A DNA stretch of 64,000 nucleotides from Hydractinia symbiolongicarpus (taxonomy: Eukaryota > Cnidaria > Hydrozoa > Anthoathecata > Hydractiniidae): positions 32,366,001 through 32,430,000 of the forward strand of contig NC_079883.1 of NCBI RefSeq assembly GCF_029227915.1, given 5' to 3'. The notes beneath the pieces are model-generated. The model was not told the origin of the DNA, did no database searches, and saw only the letters and a program-made list of their open reading frames with translations. Position numbers and translations under genes: made by a program. Below are positions 63,884 to 64,000 of this stretch, piece by piece (positions within the stretch are counted from its first letter, which is position 1; the number at the start of each line of letters is the position of its first letter).

Positions 63884-63982
63884 TCCGGAAAATCCCGGGC
63901 TTGGCTTGTATAGTCGAATGTAAACAAACAAAGTACCCAGGGAGTAAACTGATTTCCCGAACGATTTTTTAAATAATTTCTG
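63837..63982 (+). repeat. Truncated 146-bp monomer
   Basis: The AT dyad is cut: AAAATGTTTACATTT joins CCGGAAAATCCCGGG near 63884. About 57 bp are missing, covering the end of the right arm through GCCGGCAAACG and the first CCCG motif. Short shared sequence (ATTT) lies at the join. Confidence 0.8.
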
Positions 63983-64000
63983 CACCACTAGAACGAATGA
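63983..64000 (+). repeat. Partial monomer at right edge
   Basis: Start of a CACCACTAGAACGAATGA monomer. The array continues beyond the window. Confidence 0.85.

Larger units (their letters stand above)
1..64000 (+). repeat. Satellite DNA array, ~203-bp monomer, head to tail
   Basis: The whole window is a tandem array of a monomer of about 203 bp. The CACCACTA motif recurs at 140, 343, 546, 748, 951, 1154, 1357, 1560 and so on to the end of the window, in one orientation. The order of elements is constant: CACCACTA, an AT-rich dyad, GCCGGCAAACGAAAA, a CCCG-rich module, GGCTTGGCCCGTATAG, GTATAC, a GAGTAAACT-like motif, then a T6 tract. No unique sequence interrupts it. Nested higher-order repeats of 3, 5, 7, 8, 10, 11, 14 and 28 monomers are visible. 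Such arrays are known from eukaryotic centromeric and pericentromeric heterochromatin. I do not recognise this family, and the host clade is unknown. Confidence 0.97.

Noticed and set aside
1-64000. CRISPR array (regular repeats with variable parts).
   Set aside because: The whole 203-bp unit is repeated, with no short repeat and unique spacers, and there are no cas genes.
1-64000. Prokaryotic or viral coding region with internal repeats.
   Set aside because: There is no long open frame, no gene spacing and no unique sequence. Nested HORs across 64 kb fit eukaryotic satellite DNA far better.
1-64000. tRNA, 5S rRNA or SINE origin of the monomer.
   Set aside because: I found no A-box/B-box pair (no GGTTCGAATCC-like motif), no cloverleaf and no poly-A or simple-repeat tail. 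A proper covariance-model search was not possible here.

Overview
This window holds no gene that I can support. All 64,000 bases are one satellite DNA: about 315 head-to-tail copies of a monomer of about 203 bp (most 201-204 bp), all in the same orientation. I found no inverted monomer, transposon, RNA gene, CRISPR array or unique-sequence island. Long arrays of this kind, with nested higher-order repeats (HORs), are typical of eukaryotic centromeric or pericentromeric heterochromatin or of a heterochromatic block. I do not recognise the monomer and cannot name the clade. A hand count on a consensus-like monomer gives about 38% G+C and no CpG depletion (about 13 CpG where about 7.5 are expected), which argues against a heavily methylated germline.

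Monomer anatomy, starting from the conserved CACCACTA: (i) a dyad with arms TCAAAAATG and CATTTTTGA around a 4-base loop; (ii) a GC-rich module with up to four CCCG motifs about 10 bp apart; (iii) a short GC hairpin CGGGC-TTG-GCCCG; (iv) a GTATAC palindrome; (v) in many copies an ATGAGT-AA-ACTCAT dyad; (vi) a T6/A+T tract. Several monomer families recur, told apart by markers: GCATAAGAC with GCCGTC; TTTGTCACC with CAAAAGTG and GTTGGC; CTGCACCACTAGAAC with AGAAGATTAATG; AAAGCCCATGAG with CGGACTCGG; GATGAAACGCTTAATG.

Layout. 1-7.4 kb: a 7-monomer HOR (1,420 bp) with a 6-monomer variant. 7.4-17.9 kb: a 28-monomer unit (5,682 bp) followed by a second copy lacking four monomers. 19.2-21.4 kb: a 5-monomer HOR (1,014 bp). 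21.4-27.4 kb: a nearly perfect 14-monomer HOR (2,841 bp). 27.5-32.4 kb: trimer arrays (609 bp). 33.3-36.5 kb: an 8-monomer HOR (1,624 bp). 36.5-44.4 kb: a mosaic with a 7-monomer unit (1,421 bp). 45.6-46.8 kb: recombinant monomers. 47.8-54.9 kb: an 11-monomer HOR (about 2.3 kb) that carries fused monomers. 56-60.6 kb: a 10-monomer HOR (2,025 bp) of the most divergent monomers. 60.6-64 kb: further reshuffled copies.

The right-hand 17 kb is more divergent and holds all four truncated or fused monomers that I found. The left-hand 47 kb is more homogeneous and keeps its register. This gradient would fit a window running from a homogenised core (left) towards an older array flank (right), but that is inference. 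There is no gene network to describe. The biology here is satellite turnover by unequal exchange and gene conversion, and possibly chromatin or centromere function.
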